From Rhodococcus triatomae BKS 15-14 (GTDB lineage: Bacteria > Actinomycetota > Actinomycetes > Mycobacteriales > Mycobacteriaceae), in the NCBI GenBank assembly GCA_000341795.1, contig AODO01000028.1, positions 58,781 to 122,780 on the forward strand: a stretch of 64,000 bases of DNA, given 5' to 3'. Shown piece by piece: positions 9,213-18,366 of this stretch (position 1 is the first letter of the stretch; every line of letters starts with the position of its first letter). The notes below the pieces were generated by a model. It did no database searches. It saw nothing but the letters and a program-made list of their open reading frames with translations, and was not told where the DNA came from. The position numbers and the translations under genes are program-made.

Positions 9213-10499
9213 TCAGCGTGGCACTTTTCGCACGGGAGTGTCGGACTCGCCCGACGCGGGGCCGGGCGGTGCGGGAATGTCGTCGAGATCGATCAGCGAG
9301 GCGTCGAGCGCCGCGAGGTCCGTGAAGACCGACTCGTCGAAGTGCTCCGCCTCCGCGGTGCCCGGTTCGAGGCGGCCGGACCACTCGGCGTTGACGTTGC
9401 TGTGGTCGATCGGCTGCCGCCGCGAACGCAGGTACATCAGCGCGGACAGCGACAGCAGCAGCGCGAACACCACCAGCACCCCGGCGAGTCCGCCGATGAG
9501 ATGGGCCAGTCCCCAGCACAACGCGCCGGCCAGCGCCGCCGACGGCAGCGTGATCAGCCAGGCGACGGCCATCCGGCCCGCCACCGACCAGCGGACCTCG
9601 GCGCCGCGCCGTCCGACGCCGCTGCCCATGATCGAGCCGGTGGCGACATGCGTGGTGGAGAGCGGGAGCCCGAGATGGCTGGACGTCAGAATGATCGCGG
9701 CGGACGACGATTCGGCCGCCATGCCCTGAGGTGCGGCGATCTCGACCAGGCCCTTGCCGAGGGTGCGGATGACGCGCCAGCCGCCGAGATAGGTGCCGAG
9801 GGCGATCGCGACGGCGCAGCTGAGCTTCACCCAGAACGGCATCGGCGCGTTCTCGGTGATGGTTCCGTGCGCGACCAGCGCCAGGAAGATCACGCCCATC
9901 GTCTTCTGGGCGTCGTTGGTGCCGTGGGCGAGTGAGACGAGTGACGCGGATCCGACCTGGCCGAACCGGAAGCCCTTCTCCTTGGTGCCCTCGTCGACCC
10001 TCGAGGTGATGCGGTAGATCAGCCAGGTGCCGCAGGCCGCGACGAGCGCTGCGACCACGGGCGCCAGCAGGGCCGGGACGATCACCTTGCTCAGGACGCC
10101 TGCCCACTCGACGCCGTTGACGCCGATCCCCGCGAGGGCGGCGCCGATCAGTCCGCCGAACAGCGCATGCGAGGAGCTGGACGGGATGCCGAACAGCCAC
10201 GTGAGCAGATTCCACAGGATGCCGCCGACGAGTCCGGCGAAGACGATCAGCAGCAGATCGTCGCCGCTGACGGAGTTGAGGTTGACCACACCCTTGGCGA
10301 CGGTCGCGGCGACCTCGACCGACAGGAAGGCGCCGACCAGGTTGAGGATCGCGGACAGCGCCACTGCGACCTTGGGTCGAAGTGCGCCGGTGGCAATGGA
10401 TGTGGCCATCGCGTTCCCGGTGTCGTGGAAGCCGTTGGTGAAGTCGAATCCGAGGGCGGTGACGACAACGACGAGAAGAACGATGAGTTCCGCGTTCAC
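9213..10499 (-). CDS. pitA: PitA, low-affinity inorganic phosphate transporter
   Basis: A 428-residue integral membrane protein of the PiT family that imports metal-phosphate with protons. Both family signature repeats are visible: GFDFTNGFHDTGNAMATSIA near residue 17 and SLAHGTNDAQKTMG in the second half. About ten transmembrane segments are split by a hydrophilic loop, and the C-terminus is a soluble acidic tail (about 60 residues). The start is GTG 10499 preceded by GAAGATGAAGG. It heads the operon leading to menE and is divergent from the Liv operon. A clear PHO box was not recognised. Confidence 0.93.
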   Translation of the reverse strand: MNAELIVLLVVVVTALGFDFTNGFHDTGNAMATSIATGALRPKVAVALSAILNLVGAFLSVEVAATVAKGVVNLNSVSGDDLLLIVFAGLVGGILWNLLTWLFGIPSSSSHALFGGLIGAALAGIGVNGVEWAGVLSKVIVPALLAPVVAALVAACGTWLIYRITSRVDEGTKEKGFRFGQVGSASLVSLAHGTNDAQKTMGVIFLALVAHGTITENAPMPFWVKLSCAVAIALGTYLGGWRVIRTLGKGLVEIAAPQGMAAESSSAAIILTSSHLGLPLSTTHVATGSIMGSGVGRRGAEVRWSVAGRMAVAWLITLPSAALAGALCWGLAHLIGGLAGVLVVFALLLSLSALMYLRSRRQPIDHSNVNAEWSGRLEPGTAEAEHFDESVFTDLAALDASLIDLDDIPAPPGPASGESDTPVRKVPR

Positions 10500-10820
10500 A
10501 AGCCTTCATCTTCCGTTAACAGCACATAAAAGTCGAGTTCACCGCTCGGAGGCTCGGAGGTGTCGCGAGACGCTCGGCGGAGCCCTGTCCTGCACCTTCC
10601 GCCGTGTTCCCAGGTGAGTTCCACCGAGCCCGGGCGGAGCGGGCGTGCCGAGGCTCACAACCGGGCGGCTGTGGCCCGACTCACAGTGCGGTCTCACTCA
10701 CCGGGAACCGCAGGATTCGCCCGATGGCCGCTGGCTAGCGTCCCCGCATCGAGTGACGCAGCCCACTTTTCTGCACGCTCGGATTTCTCGCCCCCTCCCG
10801 AGGAAACGGAGACCCCGCTC
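10500..10820. other. Intergenic region between pitA and the Liv operon
   Basis: This 321-bp stretch must carry both divergent promoters. I see no convincing gene. The first 35 bp (AT-richer, including CCGTTAACAGCAC) are the pitA leader. CTCAC motifs recur at about 10651, 10680, 10694 and 10698, and a GAGGAAACGGAG at 10799-10810 is the RBS region of the binding-protein gene. No promoter could be fixed with confidence. Confidence 0.5.
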
Positions 10821-12236
10821 GTGAAACCACGCAAGACCGCGAAGCTGATCGCGGCGCTCGCACTGTCCACCGCACTGGTGTCGGCCTGTGCCACCGAACG
10901 AGGCGGTGACGACGGGGTCCCCGCCACCGGCTCCGGTTCCAGCGGCACCTCGACGTCCTCGGACACCGCGTTCGGCACCCTCGACTCGCCGTGCGGCGCG
11001 GGTGACGCGACGGGCGCCACGGATCAGGGTGTCAGCGACACCGAGATCAGGATCGGATACGGCGACGACCGCGGGTACGCGCAGAGCCCCGGCCTGAACA
11101 AGGAGATGTCCGACGCCGTCGCCGCGATGATCGACTGGTGCAACGAGCAGGGCGGCATCAACGGCCGCACGATCGTCGGCACCGACTACGACGCCGCCAT
11201 GACCAACGCCAACACGGTCATGCAGGAGGCGTGCCGCTCCGAGTTCATGATGGTCGGCCACGGTTTCGCGATGGACCAGACCGCCGAGCAGACCCGCGTC
11301 GCCTGCAACATGGCCGCCGTGCCCGGCTTCACGGTCTCCCCGGACGCCGCCAACGGCCCGATGACCTTCCAGGGCGTCCCGTTCCCGGTCGACTACGCCA
11401 ACGGCGCCGCCTGGTTCCAGATGGCCGAGATGCACCCCGACATGCTGAACGACTTCGACCTGGTCGGCTCGACCATGCCGACGATCATCACCTCCCTGCA
11501 GAAGACCCGGTCGATCGCCGAGGCCGCCGGCTTCAAGCTCAAGGACTGCGGCGTGGTGATCAACTACCAGGGCGAGCCCAGCTACGTGCCCTTCGCCGAG
11601 AAGTACAAGCAGTGCGGTGTGAAGGGCCTGTGGACCTCGCGTTCCCCGGTGCCCAACGAGTTCAACTTCTTCAAGGCGGTCGACCAGGTCGGCATCGACC
11701 CGATCATCTTCGGTGAGGCCACCTGGTACGGGGCGTCGGCTCAGGCGTTCAACGCCCAGTCCGGGCTGCTGGACAACCTGAACGCGAACATGACCTTCCA
11801 GATGCTCGAGAACGCCGACAAGGTGCCGGCCGTCGCGAAGTACAAGGAACTCGTCGAGGCGGAGGGCGGCAAGACCGCGCTGCTCGGCATGCAGTCCACC
11901 TCGTCCTTCCTGCTGTGGGCGACCGCGGCGAAGGAGTGCGGATCCGACCTCACCCGTCAGTGCATGGTCGACGAGCTGTCGAAGATCCACGAGTGGGACG
12001 GCGGCGGACTGCACGCCACCACCGACCCGGGCAAGAACATGCCCGCACAGTGCGGCCTGATGGTCGACCTCAAGGGCGCGGACTACAGCCAGGTCTTCCC
12101 CGCAGAGGCCGGCGAGTTCACGTGCGACGCGAAGTACCTGATCAAGACGGACCCCGCCACCTGGGGCACCGAGCTCGGCCCGGATCGCGTCTCCACCAAG
12201 TACCTCGGACCGAACGTGATCAAGCCGCAGGTCTGA
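10821..12236 (+). CDS. Branched-chain amino-acid-type ABC substrate-binding lipoprotein (LivK-like)
   Basis: A 471-residue lipoprotein. The N-terminus is a lipoprotein signal with lipobox LVSAC, Cys23 being the lipidated residue. A Ser/Gly/Thr-rich linker follows, then a type I periplasmic-binding fold (SDTEIRIGYGDDRG...AMIDWCNEQGGINGRTIVG). It would capture a branched-chain amino acid, amide or related carboxylate at the cell surface and hand it to the fused LivHM permease. The exact substrate is unknown. The GTG start 10821 was chosen because the signal peptide begins there. A 12-bp GC stem separates it from the permease gene, which would let the binding protein be made in excess. Confidence 0.9.
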   Translation: MKPRKTAKLIAALALSTALVSACATERGGDDGVPATGSGSSGTSTSSDTAFGTLDSPCGAGDATGATDQGVSDTEIRIGYGDDRGYAQSPGLNKEMSDAVAAMIDWCNEQGGINGRTIVGTDYDAAMTNANTVMQEACRSEFMMVGHGFAMDQTAEQTRVACNMAAVPGFTVSPDAANGPMTFQGVPFPVDYANGAAWFQMAEMHPDMLNDFDLVGSTMPTIITSLQKTRSIAEAAGFKLKDCGVVINYQGEPSYVPFAEKYKQCGVKGLWTSRSPVPNEFNFFKAVDQVGIDPIIFGEATWYGASAQAFNAQSGLLDNLNANMTFQMLENADKVPAVAKYKELVEAEGGKTALLGMQSTSSFLLWATAAKECGSDLTRQCMVDELSKIHEWDGGGLHATTDPGKNMPAQCGLMVDLKGADYSQVFPAEAGEFTCDAKYLIKTDPATWGTELGPDRVSTKYLGPNVIKPQV

Positions 12237-12251
12237 CGACTCGCGGACCAC

Positions 12252-12285
12252 GACGGGGGCGGGCGGTTCGCCCCCCGCCCCCGTC
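12252..12285 (+). terminator. GC hairpin between livK-like and livHM genes
   Basis: GACGGGGGCGGG (12252-12263) pairs perfectly with CCCGCCCCCGTC (12274-12285) around a 10-nt loop. There is no T-run. It probably acts as a partial terminator or as a stabiliser of the 3' end of the binding-protein message. Confidence 0.65.
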
Positions 12286-12306
12286 CCTCGACCAAGGGTT
12301 CATCAC

Positions 12307-14604
12307 ATGGACACATTCGTGACCTTCACGATCCTGGGCCTCGTGCTCGGATCCGTGTACGCGATCGCGGCCTCCGGGCTCGTGCTCACGTACAACACCT
12401 CGGGAATCTTCAACTTCGCCCACGGCGCCCAGGCGATGCTCGGTGCCTTCGTCTACTGGCAGCTCAGCGTCGGCTGGGGGCTGCCGACTCCGGTCGCCCT
12501 CGTCGTGGTGCTCGGAATCTTCGGACCCTTGATGGGGCTCGGCCTCTACTTCCTGATCATGCGCGGCCTGCGGGACACCGCCGAGGTGACCAAGATCGTG
12601 GTCACCGTCTCGATCATGCTCGGAATGCTCTTCCTGTCCCAGTGGTTCTGGCATGCCGAGGAACCACGCACCCTGCCGATGTTCTTCGGTGACGACAGCA
12701 AGTTCACCGTCCTCGGCGCCACCGTGCACGTGCACGAACTGCTCTGCCTGATCGCCGCGGCCGCCATCGCGGTGGGACTGCGGCTGCTGTTCACCCGTAC
12801 CCGGATGGGCACGACGATGCGCGGCGTCGTCGACGACCCGGACCTGCTGCGCCTGAGCGGGCACAATCCCGAACGCATCGCCGGATTCTCGTGGGCGCTC
12901 AGTTCGATGCTCGCCGTGCTGGCCGGCATCCTCGTCACCCCGATCAGCGGCGGCACCCTCGAGGCGAACCTGTTGACGCTGTTGGTGATCGACGCCTTCG
13001 CCGCGGCGATGTTCGGCCGGCTCCGCAGCATCCCCCGCACCTTCGTCGGTGCCCTCGTCCTCGGGCTGGCGGGCACCTATCTGCTCGGCTACGCGCCCAC
13101 TTCCTGGACGTGGACGTCGAACCTGCGGGTGTCGCTCCCGATGATCGCGCTGTTCGTCGTGCTGATCGTGCTGCCGCAGGACCGGCTCCGCGGAGCTGCC
13201 GTCCGGACCCGCGAGCGCTACCACGTGCCGTCGGTCCGCAAGGCCGCCGGCTGGGCGGTGGCGCTGGTCGTGATCGTCTTCCTGATCCGGCAGCTGATGG
13301 TCGAGTCCGCCGTCACCACCCTGACCATCGGGGTCTGCTTCGCGATCGTCGCGCTCTCGCTGACACTGCTCACCGGGTACGCGGGCGAGATGAACCTCGC
13401 GCCGCTGTCCTTCGGGGCGATCGCCACGATCGTGGTGTTCCACTTCGGCATCACGGGATCCGGTCTGGCGCAGCGACTCACGCTCGTCGGCATCGTCCTC
13501 GGCGTGATCGTGGCGGCCCTCGTCGGTGGCCTGGTGGCACTGCCCGCGCTGCGGCTGCGGGGGCTCTACCTCGCGCTCGCGACGATGGCATTCGGAGTGT
13601 TCCTGTCGAACATGGTGCTCCGCGACACCACCGAGCACGAACTGTTCGGCGTGAAGTTCTCCATCTTCACCGGCGGCACCCTGGTCATCCCGCCACTGCG
13701 GGTCGGTCCTCTCGACCTCGCGGACCCGACGACCTTTCTGATGACCGCCACCGCGCTGTTCGCGATCCTCGGAGTCGGTGTCGTCGCGCTGCGCAACAGT
13801 GGCTACGGGCGCAGGCTCACCGCGATGAAGGACAGCCCGGCGGCGTCGGCGATGCTCGGGCAGAACCTGGTGCGGCTCAAGCTCAGCGTGTTCGTCCTGT
13901 CGGCGGGTATCGCGGGGCTCGGCGGCATCCTGATGTCCTCCGCGCTGGGATCGGTGTCGGGCGAGTCGTTCACGATCGTCCTCAGCCTCACACTCCTGAT
14001 GCTCACCGTCGTCGCCGGCATCGGCTACGTCAGTGGTGCGTTCTTCGGTGGCGTGATGGCTGGTGTCGGCTTCTCGATCATCATGGTGTCGTTCAACAAC
14101 CTCGCCAAGGCGCAACCCGACCTCGAGGGTCTCTACCTGCTGCTCGGGAACCTCGCCGCGGTGAGCCCGGCACTCATCGGTATCGGTGTGGGACACAACC
14201 CGTCCGGCAGCGTGCACCAGGTCGTGGAGGGCTACCGCAAGCTCCGGCACGCCCGGCCCGTGCTGGTCGGCGGCGCCGCGGTCGTCGCGGTGGCGTACGT
14301 CCTGGCGCTGACCGGCGTCCTCGACAACTGGTGGTTCGCCACCATCACCATCGTGACGGTGTTCGCGCTTCCCGTGGTCGGCGAGATGCTCATGCCGACG
14401 GCCGTGCTCGGCGAGGAGGAGGCGGCTCGCCGTCGCCCGGTCGACCCGGAGCGGGTCGGTGTGGACGAGCCGTACAGCGCCGAGACCATCGCCCGGGTGG
14501 ACCGCGAACTGGGGCTGCCCCCGCTTCCGGCGCGCGCCGGGCACGCGGCCACAGCGCCCGCACCCGAGTCGACACCCGAGAAGGAGCTGACCGCGCATGT
14601 CTGA
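12307..14604 (+). CDS. Fused LivH-LivM branched-chain amino-acid-type ABC permease
   Basis: A 765-residue membrane protein that joins two permeases normally encoded separately. Residues 1 to about 295 are LivH-like (GLVLGSVYAIAASGLVLTYN; FNFAHGAQAMLGA). After a basic linker (about 296-315) a LivM-like half begins (LTIGVCFAIVALSLTLLTGY; MNLAPLSFGAIATIVVFHF) and carries the conserved RLTAMKDSPAASAMLGQN cytoplasmic loop. An additional pair of membrane segments and a soluble tail of about 70 residues close the protein. Such fusions occur in actinobacteria. The last 8 nt overlap the ATPase gene. Confidence 0.92.
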   Translation: MDTFVTFTILGLVLGSVYAIAASGLVLTYNTSGIFNFAHGAQAMLGAFVYWQLSVGWGLPTPVALVVVLGIFGPLMGLGLYFLIMRGLRDTAEVTKIVVTVSIMLGMLFLSQWFWHAEEPRTLPMFFGDDSKFTVLGATVHVHELLCLIAAAAIAVGLRLLFTRTRMGTTMRGVVDDPDLLRLSGHNPERIAGFSWALSSMLAVLAGILVTPISGGTLEANLLTLLVIDAFAAAMFGRLRSIPRTFVGALVLGLAGTYLLGYAPTSWTWTSNLRVSLPMIALFVVLIVLPQDRLRGAAVRTRERYHVPSVRKAAGWAVALVVIVFLIRQLMVESAVTTLTIGVCFAIVALSLTLLTGYAGEMNLAPLSFGAIATIVVFHFGITGSGLAQRLTLVGIVLGVIVAALVGGLVALPALRLRGLYLALATMAFGVFLSNMVLRDTTEHELFGVKFSIFTGGTLVIPPLRVGPLDLADPTTFLMTATALFAILGVGVVALRNSGYGRRLTAMKDSPAASAMLGQNLVRLKLSVFVLSAGIAGLGGILMSSALGSVSGESFTIVLSLTLLMLTVVAGIGYVSGAFFGGVMAGVGFSIIMVSFNNLAKAQPDLEGLYLLLGNLAAVSPALIGIGVGHNPSGSVHQVVEGYRKLRHARPVLVGGAAVVAVAYVLALTGVLDNWWFATITIVTVFALPVVGEMLMPTAVLGEEEAARRRPVDPERVGVDEPYSAETIARVDRELGLPPLPARAGHAATAPAPESTPEKELTAHV

Positions 14605-15343
14605 TGCGACCCCACTGCTCGAAACCCGCGGTGTCATGGTCCGGTTCGGCGGCAACGTGGCCGTGAACGACGTCGGCGTCGCGTTCGGGGCGGGCACCGT
14701 CACCGGTCTCATCGGACCGAACGGTGCAGGCAAGACCACGCTGTTCAACACGATCACCGGCCTGCAGAAGCCGACATCGGGTCGAATCCTGATCGACGGT
14801 GTCGACGTCACCCGCAAGGCGCCCTACAAGCGGGCCCGGCTCGGGCTGGCCCGGACCTTCCAGCGTCTGGAGCTGTTCCTGTCGCTGTCGGTTCGGGACA
14901 ACCTGCGAGTGGCCGGCGACATCCACGCCACCGGCAGCGGCGTGCGCCGGCGGGACCTGGAAGCGGAGACCGACCGGCTCCTCGAGCTCACCGGGCTGAC
15001 GGACGTCGCGCACCAGGACGTGTCCGACATCCCGACCGGCCGCGCTCGGGTGGTCGAGGTCGCGCGGGCACTCATGACCGGGCCGCGGGTGCTGCTGCTC
15101 GACGAACCCGCCTCCGGCCAGACCGAACAGGAGACCGAGGCGTTCGCCGAACTCCTGCTCCGGCTCGCCGGTGAGGGACTGGGCATCTGCCTGGTGGAGC
15201 ACGACCTTCCGCTCGTGATGCGGGTGTGTTCGCACATCCACGTCCTCGACTACGGATCACTCATCGCGTCGGGCACGCCCGCGGAGATCCGCGACAACCC
15301 CGCGGTCGTGGCGGCCTACATCGGAACGGAGGAGGTGGCATGA
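14597..15343 (+). CDS. LivG-like ABC ATP-binding protein with degenerate signature motif
   Basis: A 248-residue ATPase that powers the fused LivHM permease. Walker A GPNGAGKTT is at 40-48 and Walker B VLLLDEP at 165-171; the switch region is CLVEHDLPLVMRVC. The ABC signature, normally LSGGQ, reads IPTGR (145-149), so this subunit probably forms one non-canonical ATP site with LivF, which keeps SGGEQ. The start overlaps the permease stop by 8 nt and the stop overlaps the next gene (ATGA), so translation is coupled throughout. Confidence 0.9.
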   Translation: MSDATPLLETRGVMVRFGGNVAVNDVGVAFGAGTVTGLIGPNGAGKTTLFNTITGLQKPTSGRILIDGVDVTRKAPYKRARLGLARTFQRLELFLSLSVRDNLRVAGDIHATGSGVRRRDLEAETDRLLELTGLTDVAHQDVSDIPTGRARVVEVARALMTGPRVLLLDEPASGQTEQETEAFAELLLRLAGEGLGICLVEHDLPLVMRVCSHIHVLDYGSLIASGTPAEIRDNPAVVAAYIGTEEVA

Positions 15344-16083
15344 GCGCGCCCGTCGACGAGGTGTCGAACAGCGCTGCCGCCCACCAGGACCCGATCCTGG
15401 AGCTGTCGGGGGGGCGGGCCGGGTACGGGCCGATCGAGGTGCTGCACGGTGTCGATCTGACCGTGCAGCCCGGCGACGTCGTCGCACTGCTCGGACCCAA
15501 CGGCGGTGGCAAGACCTCCACCCTGAAGATCTGCTCCGGCATCCTGCCGGTCACCGGTGGCGAGTTCCGGCTCACCGGCCGGTGTGTGAACGGGGTGGAC
15601 GCGGCGACGCTCGCCAAGCTCGGGGTGTGCACCATCCCGGAGGGCCGGGGTGTGTTCGCGAACCTCACCGTCCGGGAGAACCTGTGGGTGGCGACCGGAA
15701 CCGGGACGTCGTTGAAGGATCTCGAAGAGGTCGCGTACGCACGGTTCCCGATCCTCGGGAAGCGTCGCGGCCAGCTCGCCGGATCCATGTCCGGCGGTGA
15801 GCAGCAGATGCTGGCGCTGTCCCGAGCGCTCGGTACCGCCCCCACGGTGCTGTTGCTCGACGAACTGTCGATGGGGCTCGCGCCCCGGGTGGTCACCGAG
15901 ATGTACGACATCGTCGGCGGTCTCGCCGCGGAGGGGTTGTCGATCCTCGTCGCGGAACAGTTCGCCCGTGCCGTGCTGCCGATCGCGACATCGGCCGCAC
16001 TCATGCTGCAGGGCCGGGTGGTCAGGACCGGAAACCCTGCCGACATCGACAGTGAACTCTCTACCAGCTATCTAGGAGGATGA
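15340..16083 (+). CDS. LivF-like ABC ATP-binding protein
   Basis: A 247-residue ATPase, partner of the LivG-like subunit. Walker A GPNGGGKTS is at 52-60, the signature SMSGGEQQML at about 149-158, and Walker B VLLLDEL at about 170-176. The ATPEGRGVFANLTVRENL-type Q-loop region of LivF is present as CTIPEGRGVFANLTVREN. The first 20 residues are a poorly conserved leader. ATG 15340 overlaps the preceding TGA. The 3' end reads into an AGGAGG that serves the next small gene. Confidence 0.92.
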   Translation: MSAPVDEVSNSAAAHQDPILELSGGRAGYGPIEVLHGVDLTVQPGDVVALLGPNGGGKTSTLKICSGILPVTGGEFRLTGRCVNGVDAATLAKLGVCTIPEGRGVFANLTVRENLWVATGTGTSLKDLEEVAYARFPILGKRRGQLAGSMSGGEQQMLALSRALGTAPTVLLLDELSMGLAPRVVTEMYDIVGGLAAEGLSILVAEQFARAVLPIATSAALMLQGRVVRTGNPADIDSELSTSYLGG

Positions 16084-16085
16084 CG

Positions 16086-16445
16086 ATGACCGCACTCGCG
16101 GAGGACCGTCGGGACCAGTTCAAGAAGGACGTTGCCGACCTGAAGTTGAAGGCGGACGGCGGTGCCGGCGGCGATTCGAAGGCGCGCATCGCAGGTCTCG
16201 CCCTGATGATCGTGGGCGCCGTCGCCGCGTTCGTTCTGTACTTCGCGTCGCTGACGCTGGACGACCTGCGCAACATTGCCTCGTACCAGATCCTGGCGAC
16301 CGCGCTGCTCGCCGTCACCGTGATCGGTGCGGCGCTGTACCTGGCCGGCTCGATCGCCCGGGTGCTGCGGCTGTGGCTGCTGCGTCAGTCGTACGAGGCG
16401 CAGGAGCAGTCGGAGCTGATCGCGAGCGCCCTGCGCTCTCGCTGA
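16086..16445 (+). CDS. Small two-helix membrane protein at the end of the Liv operon
   Basis: A 119-residue protein I do not recognise. A charged N-terminus (LAEDRRDQFKKDVADLKLKA) precedes two transmembrane helices, about 39-58 (IAGLALMIVGAVAAFVLYFA) and 70-92, and a charged C-terminal helix ends in ALRSR. The AGGAGG at 16074-16079 abuts an ATG at 16080 but is 6 nt from ATG 16086, so 16086 is the better start. Because it is tightly linked to LivF it may be an accessory subunit of the importer (inference). Confidence 0.7.
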   Translation: MTALAEDRRDQFKKDVADLKLKADGGAGGDSKARIAGLALMIVGAVAAFVLYFASLTLDDLRNIASYQILATALLAVTVIGAALYLAGSIARVLRLWLLRQSYEAQEQSELIASALRSR

Positions 16446-16466
16446 CCCGGCAGCCTGGAACCCCCG

Positions 16467-16502
16467 CCCGGGCCGGTGTGACGACTGTCGCGTCGGCCCG
16501 GG
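16467..16502 (+). terminator. Hairpin after the Liv operon
   Basis: CCCGGGCCG (16467-16475) pairs with CGGCCCGGG (16494-16502), and an inner GACG/CGTC may extend the stem. There is no T-tract. It probably ends the liv transcript before the pseudogene at 16606. Confidence 0.5.
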
Positions 16503-16605
16503 CCGGGTGAACATCGGATCAACCGTCGGCGAACGACCTCGCTGCGGCACGGGTGTGCGAACAGCATCGGCCACGACAGACGTTCCTGCGAAGGATGGTG
16601 TCGTC

Positions 16606-17640
16606 GTGGCTGATTCGATGTCCGTACAGCCGACCGACCCGGTGCTGCCCGGCGGCCGGTCCATCCACACGCCGCACCCGTTCGTCCTCGAGATCGACAC
16701 CTGGCCGTGGCTGGCGGAACTCACGGTCCGGCTCGCGGGAGGGACGCCTACTTCCCGCCGTGGCCCGACGTCGTTCAACTCGACGCGTTCGATCCGGACC
16801 TTCGGTCCGCGGTGGTGGCGACGCTCCTCTCGATCGCGGACCAGTGCGACGGGGTGCTGTGCGACATGGCGACACTGGCCATGACCGACGTCTTCTCCCG
16901 TACCTGGGGCTCTCGCGTCGCGGATCCGCCGGCCGGAGAGTACTGGCGCGAGGTGATCGGAGCCGTCCGGGCCGCGCATCCCGGCTTCGTGTTCGTGGCC
17001 GAGGCGTACTGGGATCTCGAATGGGATCTGCAGCAGCAGGGTTTCGACTTCTGTTACGACAAACGTCTCTACGACCGGCTGGTCGGCGGCGATGCGGCCG
17101 GAGTGCGCGCCCATCTCGGCGGCGACCCCGCGTACCAGCGGGGCTTGATGCGGTTCGTCGAGAACCACGACGAGCCGCGCGCAGCAGCGGCGTTCGCGGG
17201 CGGGCGGGAGAAGGTCGCGATCGTCACCGCGTTCACCCAGGCCGGTGCTCGACTGGTGCACCACGGGCAGGCCGAGGGTCGGGTGACGCGGCTGCCCGTC
17301 TTCCTGGGTCGGCGTCCCGTCGAGGAACCGGACTCCGACCTCCGCGCCTTCCACGCTGCGTTGTGGAGTGTCCTCTCCGACAGCACATTCCGATACGGAA
17401 CCCACCAGCCGTGCGAGCTGTTCGGGTGGTCCGGCAACGACACCGTCGCGAACCTCGTCGCCTGGTGCTGGGACGGCGACAGTCGCTGGCTGATCGTCGT
17501 GAACCTCTCCGACGGCACCGCCCGCAGCCACGCCCGGGCTCCGTGGCCGGACCTGCAAGGGAGGGCTTTCCGGCTCGTCGACCCCACGACCGGCTCGTCG
17601 GCATCTGGCGTCCGGACGAGAACGGTCGCCGCGTCACACC
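16606..17640 (+). pseudogene. Decayed GH13 alpha-amylase-family glycosidase
   Basis: Two out-of-frame pieces of one glycosidase. The first (GTG 16606 with upstream GAAGGATGG) gives THPFVLEIDTWPWLAELTVR in one frame, typical of the N-terminus of a GH13 family. At about 16720-16742 it jumps to another frame that resumes with RDAYFPPWPDVVQLDAFDP. Roughly the first three beta/alpha units of the barrel are missing. The later part keeps the nucleophile region GVLCDMATLAM, the acid/base FVAEAYWDLE and the NHDEP stabiliser. The normal C-terminus is also lost: after RLVDPTTG the frame runs on antisense to pdxH. No full-length product is possible. A sequencing error alone would not explain the missing barrel segment. 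Its end is approximate. Confidence 0.78.
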
Positions 17641-17649
17641 TGACCGGTG

Positions 17650-18291
17650 TCAGGGCTGGAGGCGTCCGTGGGTCCACTGCGGCGCGTCGGGCGAGGGACG
17701 CTCGTACCGCAGTCGACGATGCAACCGATCGGGGCTGCCGTACCAGAACTCGACGGCCACCGGCACCACGCGGTAGCCCGTCCAGTCGGCCGGTCGGTCG
17801 ATGGGCCGGTCGGTGTCGCCGAGCGACCGCGCACGCGCCCTCAGCTCGGCCTCGTCGTCGAGTGGGCGACTCTGCCGGGAGACCGCCGTCGTGGCCTGAG
17901 CGGCGCGCGGCCGCTCGGCGAAGAGCCGATCCGACTCCTCGTCACCGATGATCTCGACCGGGCCGGCGACGGTGAGCTGCTGCAGCGACTCGCGCCAGTG
18001 GAAGGTGACCGATGCCCAGGGGCGTCGCGCCAGTTCGACGCCCTTGCGGCTGTGCCGGAAGCTGGTGAAGATCAGGCCACGGTCGTCCACGTCCTTGACG
18101 CTCACCACCCGGGTCGACGGAATGCCCTCCGCGTCGGCCGTGGCCAGGACGACCGAGTTCGGCTCGCGAACTCCGAGTGTGCTCGCAGCCCGCAGCCACG
18201 CGCGAATCAGCGCAAGCGGTTCCGCCGGGGGACTGTCGAATTCGGGCAGGACCAGTTCGGCGTCACCGGTCAGGGTGTCGTTCGATGTCAC
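17650..18291 (-). CDS. PdxH/PhzG-family FMN-dependent oxidase
   Basis: A 213-residue split-barrel flavoenzyme. Conserved features are LGVREPNSVVLATADAEGIPSTRVV, the phosphate/FMN-binding block FTSFRHSRKGVELARRPWASVTFHWRESLQQL, and the C-terminal VAVEFWYGSPDRLHRRLRYER. PdxH oxidises pyridoxamine or pyridoxine 5'-phosphate to PLP. PhzG relatives oxidise phenazine precursors. The RQVR/RQ motif common in PdxH is LQQL here, so the substrate is not certain. No phenazine genes are nearby. It lies 75 bp from the MFS pump downstream-coded on the same strand... that pump gene begins upstream, so both may share a transcript. Confidence 0.75.
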   Translation of the reverse strand: MTSNDTLTGDAELVLPEFDSPPAEPLALIRAWLRAASTLGVREPNSVVLATADAEGIPSTRVVSVKDVDDRGLIFTSFRHSRKGVELARRPWASVTFHWRESLQQLTVAGPVEIIGDEESDRLFAERPRAAQATTAVSRQSRPLDDEAELRARARSLGDTDRPIDRPADWTGYRVVPVAVEFWYGSPDRLHRRLRYERPSPDAPQWTHGRLQP

Positions 18292-18366
18292 AACGTCGCT
18301 TCTTTCGTTCCTTGCCGCGGTACCGACGAGTGTCGTCCACGCACCGCCACCGCGCCACGGACGGTT

